From Massilia sp. 9I (GTDB lineage Bacteria; Pseudomonadota; Gammaproteobacteria; Burkholderiales; Burkholderiaceae_D): a DNA stretch of 64,000 bases. Positions 60,539-64,000 of the stretch are shown piece by piece; within the stretch, counting starts at the first letter, position 1; each line of letters begins with the position of its first letter. Where the stretch lies: NCBI RefSeq assembly GCF_902506415.1, contig NZ_LR733275.1, forward strand, positions 3,563,617 through 3,627,616. Direction: 5' to 3'. The notes beneath the pieces were generated by a model that was given only the letters and a program-made list of their open reading frames with translations, was not told the DNA's origin and made no database searches. The translations under genes and the position numbers were made by a program.

Positions 60539-61744
60539 ATGCTGAAAAGCCTGTGTTTCGCGCTGGCGCTCGCCGGCGCCTCCGCCATCACCACGGCAGC
60601 GGAGGCGCCGAAGGGATCGCTGGTCATCATCGGCGGCGGCCTGCGCGCCGAGAATGCGGCGGTGTGGGAGAGAATCGTGGCCCTGGCAGGCGGCAAGGGC
60701 GCGCGCATCGCCGTGTTCCCGACGGCTGCCCAGAATCCGCAGTTCGAAGGCAGCAAGGCGGCGGAGAACCTGAACCGCCATGGGGCCCAGGCTTTCGTGG
60801 TGCCGCTTGCGCCGAAGCTCGCAGGCAGCGATGCGCGCAAGGCGGCCGATGACCCGGCGATCGCCGACGCGGTGCGCAGCGCCGGCGGCGCCTTCTTCAC
60901 CGGCGGCGACCAGGCCCGCATCACCGGCTCGCTGCGCCGGCTTGATGGCAGCAACAGCGCGGTGCTCGATGCGCTGTGGTCGATGTACCGGCGCGGCGGC
61001 GTGATCGCCGGCACCAGCGCCGGCGCCGCGATCATGAGCAGCACCATGTTCTTCGATCCGCCGCTGGACGTGGTCCCGGTCCTCAAGCATGGGGTGGTGG
61101 ACGGCAAGGACATCGCGCCGGGCCTGGGCTTTATCGGCGGCGACGTCTTCATCGACCAGCACCTCCTGGTGCGCGGCCGCTTCGCGCGCATGCTGCCGGT
61201 CATGCTGGCCAAGGGCTACAGGCTGGGACTGGGGATCGACGAGAACACCGCCGCCGTGGTCGGGCCGAATCGCGAGGTGACGGTGGTCGGCTACACCGGC
61301 GCGCTGGTGCTGGACCTTCACGAGGCCAGCAGCGACAAGGCCAAGCCCCTGTTCAACCTGTCGAACGCGCGGGTCAGCTACCTGGACAACGGCGACCGCT
61401 TCAACCTGGTCAGCCGCGGCTATACGCCGGGTCCGGGCAAGGAAGCGGTCGATAAGAGCCTGCGCGAGCACCGCGAGGCGCTGTTCTATACCGACATCCT
61501 GGGGAATACCTCGATCGTCAACCTGCTCGAGAAGCTGGTCGACAGCAACCTGGATCGGGCGACGGGACTGGCCTTCGAAGGGCCGGCCAGCCGCGCGCCG
61601 GAGCGTGGGTTCGAGTTCACGTTTACGCGGGTGCCGGACAGCCGCGAGTATGTGACCAACCGCGAGGATGCGTGGTCGATCTACCGGATCAGGATGGATG
61701 TAAGGCCGGTGCGGATGCAGCAGCCGCTTTATACGGCGGAGTAA
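60539..61744 (+). CDS. Secreted cyanophycinase (S51 family)
   Basis: 401 residues from ATG 60539, 10 bp after the receptor stop, with GAGG in front. A signal peptide ends near Thr-Thr-Ala-Ala-Glu. The catalytic Ser160 is in the nucleophile elbow Gly-Thr-Ser-Ala-Gly-Ala, preceded by Phe-Thr-Gly-Gly-Asp-Gln-Ala-Arg (120-127), the family-typical segment that binds the aspartate backbone. The mature protein is longer than intracellular CphB (about 280 residues) and fits secreted CphE-type enzymes. It cleaves cyanophycin to beta-Asp-Arg dipeptides. No cyanophycin synthetase is present in the window, so the enzyme most likely works on polymer from outside the cell. Confidence 0.92.
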   Translation: MLKSLCFALALAGASAITTAAEAPKGSLVIIGGGLRAENAAVWERIVALAGGKGARIAVFPTAAQNPQFEGSKAAENLNRHGAQAFVVPLAPKLAGSDARKAADDPAIADAVRSAGGAFFTGGDQARITGSLRRLDGSNSAVLDALWSMYRRGGVIAGTSAGAAIMSSTMFFDPPLDVVPVLKHGVVDGKDIAPGLGFIGGDVFIDQHLLVRGRFARMLPVMLAKGYRLGLGIDENTAAVVGPNREVTVVGYTGALVLDLHEASSDKAKPLFNLSNARVSYLDNGDRFNLVSRGYTPGPGKEAVDKSLREHREALFYTDILGNTSIVNLLEKLVDSNLDRATGLAFEGPASRAPERGFEFTFTRVPDSREYVTNREDAWSIYRIRMDVRPVRMQQPLYTAE

Positions 61745-61746
61745 AA

Positions 61747-61780
61747 AAAAGGGGCAGTGCCTGGCGGCGCTGCCCCTTTT
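61747..61780 (+). terminator. Terminator after the cyanophycinase gene
   Basis: A hairpin with an 11-bp outer stem (61747-61757 with 61770-61780) and further inner pairs, preceded by A and followed by T runs (61777-61781). It closes the rightward operon and can also act on the other strand, since the A tract on its left reads as T there. Confidence 0.8.
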
Positions 61781-61809
61781 TCATTAGTACCTCCAGCCTT
61801 TGAGTCGTC

Positions 61810-61906
61810 ATTCCGGCGAAGGCCGGAATCCAATTTTTCGTACCTACCTTTAGCGTCACACGCTAACGAAATGCGTGGAAAATTGGGTACCGGCCTTTGC
61901 CGGTAC
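61810..61906. repeat. BIME-like element: two palindromes (copy 2)
   Basis: ATTCCGGC-GAAG-GCCGGAAT (61810-61829) and GTACCGGC-CTTT-GCCGGTAC (61887-61906) flank a linker with CAATTTT (61831-61837) and AAAATTG (61879-61885) as inner inverted repeats, plus TAGCGT-CAC-ACGCTA in the middle (61851-61865). The design matches the copy at 46228-46338: related palindromes of the same size and orientation, and AAAATTGG beside the second one. It lies between the convergent cyanophycinase and uvrA genes. Confidence 0.7.
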
Positions 61907-61950
61907 GACGGTCTTCGGGCTGGTGGTCAGCGTCAGGCGACGCCGACTCC

Positions 61951-64000
61951 TCAAGCCTTCAACAGCGGCTTGAGGTACTTGCCGGTCACGCTAGCCTTGT
62001 TCTTCGCCACCTCTTCCGGCGTGCCGCTTGCCACGATCTGGCCGCCGCCCGCGCCGCCTTCCGGGCCCAGGTCGACGATCCAGTCCGCCGTCTTGATCAC
62101 GTCGAGGTTGTGCTCGATGATCGCCAGGGTGTTGCCCTGGTCGCGCAGGCGGTGGATCACCTTCAGCAGCAGGTCGATGTCGGCGAAGTGCAGGCCGGTG
62201 GTCGGCTCGTCCAGGATGTACAGGGTGCGTCCGGTATCGCGCTTGGACAGTTCCAGCGACAGCTTGACGCGCTGCGCCTCGCCGCCCGACAGCGTGGTCG
62301 CGCTCTGGCCCAGCTTGATGTAGCCGAGGCCCACATCCAATAAGGTCTGGAGCTTGCGCGCGATGACCGGCACCGGCTTGAAGAACTCGTGCGCATCCTC
62401 GACCGTCATCTCCAGCACTTCGGTGATGTTCTTGCCCTTGTACTGCACTTCCAGGGTCTCGCGGTTGTAGCGCTTGCCGTGGCAGACGTCGCAAGGCACG
62501 TACACGTCCGGCAGGAAGTGCATCTCGACCTTGATCACGCCGTCGCCCTGGCAGGCTTCGCAGCGGCCGCCCTTGACGTTAAACGAGAAGCGGCCCGCCG
62601 AGTAGCCACGTTCCTTCGCGGTCGGCACGGTCGCGAACAGGTCGCGGATCGGGGTGAACAGACCGGTGTAGGTCGCCGGGTTCGAGCGCGGGGTACGGCC
62701 GATCGGGGCCTGGTCGACCGAGATCACCTTGTCGAAGTGCTCGAGGCCGTGGATGGTCTCGTGCTCCGCCGGCTCGGTCTGCGAACCGTACAGGTGGCGC
62801 GACAGGGCCGGGTACAGGGTGTCGTTGATCAGGGTCGACTTGCCCGAACCCGAGACGCCGGCGATGCAAGTCATCAGGCCAACCGGCAGCGTCAGCGTCA
62901 CGTTCTTCAGGTTGTTGCCCTTGGCGCCGGTAATCACCAGCTGGCGTGCAGGATCGGCCTTGGTGCGCTTTTTCGGCACCGCGATCTTGCGGCGGCCGTC
63001 CAGGTACTGGGCCGTCACCGAGTGCTCGTTCTGCATGATTTCTTCGAGCGTGCCTTCGGCGATGATCTGGCCGCCATGCACGCCGGCGCCCGGACCCATG
63101 TCGACGATGTAGTCGGCGGTGCGGATCGCATCCTCGTCGTGCTCCACCACCAGCACGCTGTTGCCGATGTCGCGCAAATGTTTGAGCGTCGCGATCAGGC
63201 GGTCGTTGTCGCGCTGGTGCAGACCGATCGAGGGCTCGTCCAGCACGTACATCACGCCGGTCAGGCCGGAACCGATCTGCGAGGCCAGGCGGATACGCTG
63301 GGCTTCGCCGCCCGAGAGCGTGTCCGCGCTGCGGTCGAGCGACAGGTAATCAAGGCCGACGTTGTTCAGGAACTTCAGGCGCGCCGTGATCTCCTTGATC
63401 ACGCGCTCGGCGATGTCCCTCTTGGCGCCGGTGAGTTCGAGCGTCTCGAAGAAGGCCAGCGTATCACGCAGCGGCTTGTCCGACACTTCGTAGATCGCGC
63501 GCTGCTGCTCGCCCTGGCCGATCTTGACGAAGCGCGCTTCGGTGCGCAGGCGCGCGCCTTCGCAGGCCGGGCACTTCTTCTCATTGATGAACTTCGCCAG
63601 TTCTTCCTTGACCGCCATCGAGTCGGTCTCGCGGTAGCGCCGCTGCAGGTTGTTGACCACACCTTCGAAGGTATGCTCGCGGATCACGGTGCGGCCACGC
63701 TCGTTCACATAGCTGAACGGGATCGCAGTCTTGCCGGAACCGTTCAGCACGGCCTCCTGCGCCGTCTTCGGCAGCGACTCGAACGGCTTGTCCAGGTCGA
63801 AGTCGTAGTAAGACGCCAGGCTTTGCAGCATCTGGTAGTAGAACTGGTTGCGGCGGTCCCAGCCCTTCACGGCGCCGGAAGCCAGCGACAGGTGCGGGAA
63901 GGCGACGATGCGCTTCGGATCGAAGAACTCGATGTGGCCGAGGCCATCGCATTCCTGGCAGGCGCCCATCGGGTTATTGAAGGAGAACAGGCGCGGCTCG
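61951..64000 (-). CDS. uvrA: Excinuclease ABC subunit A, C-terminal part (runs off the window)
   Basis: The window's end cuts the gene: the frame stays open on the minus strand to base 64000, and the visible part covers about 683 C-terminal residues. It includes the zinc finger cysteines (Cys-Gln-Glu-Cys-Asp-Gly and Cys-Pro-Ala-Cys-Glu-Gly; later Cys-Glu-Ala-Cys-Gln-Gly-Asp-Gly and Cys-Asp-Val-Cys-His-Gly), the second nucleotide-binding Walker A Gly-Val-Ser-Gly-Ser-Gly-Lys-Ser-Thr, and two ABC signatures beginning Leu-Ser-Gly-Gly-Glu-Ala-Gln-Arg. UvrA is the damage-recognition ATPase of nucleotide excision repair. The start and any SOS box lie outside the window. Confidence 0.96.
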   Translation of the reverse strand, partial: EPRLFSFNNPMGACQECDGLGHIEFFDPKRIVAFPHLSLASGAVKGWDRRNQFYYQMLQSLASYYDFDLDKPFESLPKTAQEAVLNGSGKTAIPFSYVNERGRTVIREHTFEGVVNNLQRRYRETDSMAVKEELAKFINEKKCPACEGARLRTEARFVKIGQGEQQRAIYEVSDKPLRDTLAFFETLELTGAKRDIAERVIKEITARLKFLNNVGLDYLSLDRSADTLSGGEAQRIRLASQIGSGLTGVMYVLDEPSIGLHQRDNDRLIATLKHLRDIGNSVLVVEHDEDAIRTADYIVDMGPGAGVHGGQIIAEGTLEEIMQNEHSVTAQYLDGRRKIAVPKKRTKADPARQLVITGAKGNNLKNVTLTLPVGLMTCIAGVSGSGKSTLINDTLYPALSRHLYGSQTEPAEHETIHGLEHFDKVISVDQAPIGRTPRSNPATYTGLFTPIRDLFATVPTAKERGYSAGRFSFNVKGGRCEACQGDGVIKVEMHFLPDVYVPCDVCHGKRYNRETLEVQYKGKNITEVLEMTVEDAHEFFKPVPVIARKLQTLLDVGLGYIKLGQSATTLSGGEAQRVKLSLELSKRDTGRTLYILDEPTTGLHFADIDLLLKVIHRLRDQGNTLAIIEHNLDVIKTADWIVDLGPEGGAGGGQIVASGTPEEVAKNKASVTGKYLKPLLKA

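Noticed and set aside
57661..61212. A 1183-codon open frame on the minus strand across the receptor and cyanophycinase genes
   Set aside because: It is antisense to three genes with clear families, has no family motif, and reflects the very high GC and codon pattern, which leaves antisense frames open.

Overview
The window is a stretch of high-GC bacterial chromosome. Its protein content (hemE/priA, RdgC, SlyX, VF530 and DUF4404 proteins, YgiQ, GTP-dependent PEP carboxykinase, many secreted peptidases and TonB-dependent receptors) points to a free-living betaproteobacterium of the Oxalobacteraceae, most like Massilia or a close relative. This placement is inferred from protein types, not from a database search. 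I see no phage, plasmid, insertion sequence or CRISPR array. The coding is dense and reads as native chromosome.

Layout. 1-10.8 kb: the tail of an unidentified gene, then a minus-strand block with a secreted polyhydroxyalkanoate-depolymerase-like esterase, a DUF885 protein, a small membrane protein, and a translationally coupled pair (S9 peptidase, SNF2 helicase). 10.9-14.5 kb: hemE and priA, separated by a 551-bp AT-rich gap holding DnaA-box-like 9-mers. 14.6-21 kb: a tandem pair of Sel1-like secreted proteins, a dihydrolipoyl-dehydrogenase-like flavoenzyme, an SRPBCC protein and the molybdate transporter modABC. 21-32 kb: rep helicase, a large secreted metzincin with a DUF4214 tail, slyX, a frameshifted GMC oxidoreductase, and two tandem M3 metallopeptidases. 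32-39 kb: ygiQ, a cyclic-nucleotide-binding protein coupled to an AI-2E family transporter, a diguanylate cyclase, a tRNA-Val/tRNA-Asp operon with a clear promoter and terminator, and a glycerate kinase. 39.6-54 kb: a TonB receptor, a subtilisin-like protease, dinB with a LexA box, rdgC, a catalase, a short asparaginase-domain protein, a 2-hydroxyacid dehydrogenase, pckG, and a SYLF-domain protein. 54.1-61.7 kb: a divergent catabolic locus. 61.9-64 kb: the C-terminal part of uvrA, running off the window.

The most interesting system is the divergent locus at 54.1-61.7 kb. A MurR/RpiR-type regulator, a TonB-dependent receptor and a signal-peptide-bearing cyanophycinase run rightward. A zinc-dependent aspartoacylase/succinylglutamate-desuccinylase-type hydrolase and a YfcC (basic amino acid) transporter run leftward. 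Together they would supply polymer cleavage, outer-membrane uptake, inner-membrane transport, hydrolysis of a beta-aspartyl-arginine-like dipeptide, and control. The shared promoter gap contains two near-identical 14-bp AT-rich repeats 52 bp apart that could be the operators. I read this as a scavenging locus for cyanophycin or a similar aspartyl/arginyl polymer.

Other signals outside genes include two BIME-like pairs of palindromes, a helically phased GATACATG repeat array in a divergent promoter, several strong rho-independent terminators, and a structured leader before pckG.
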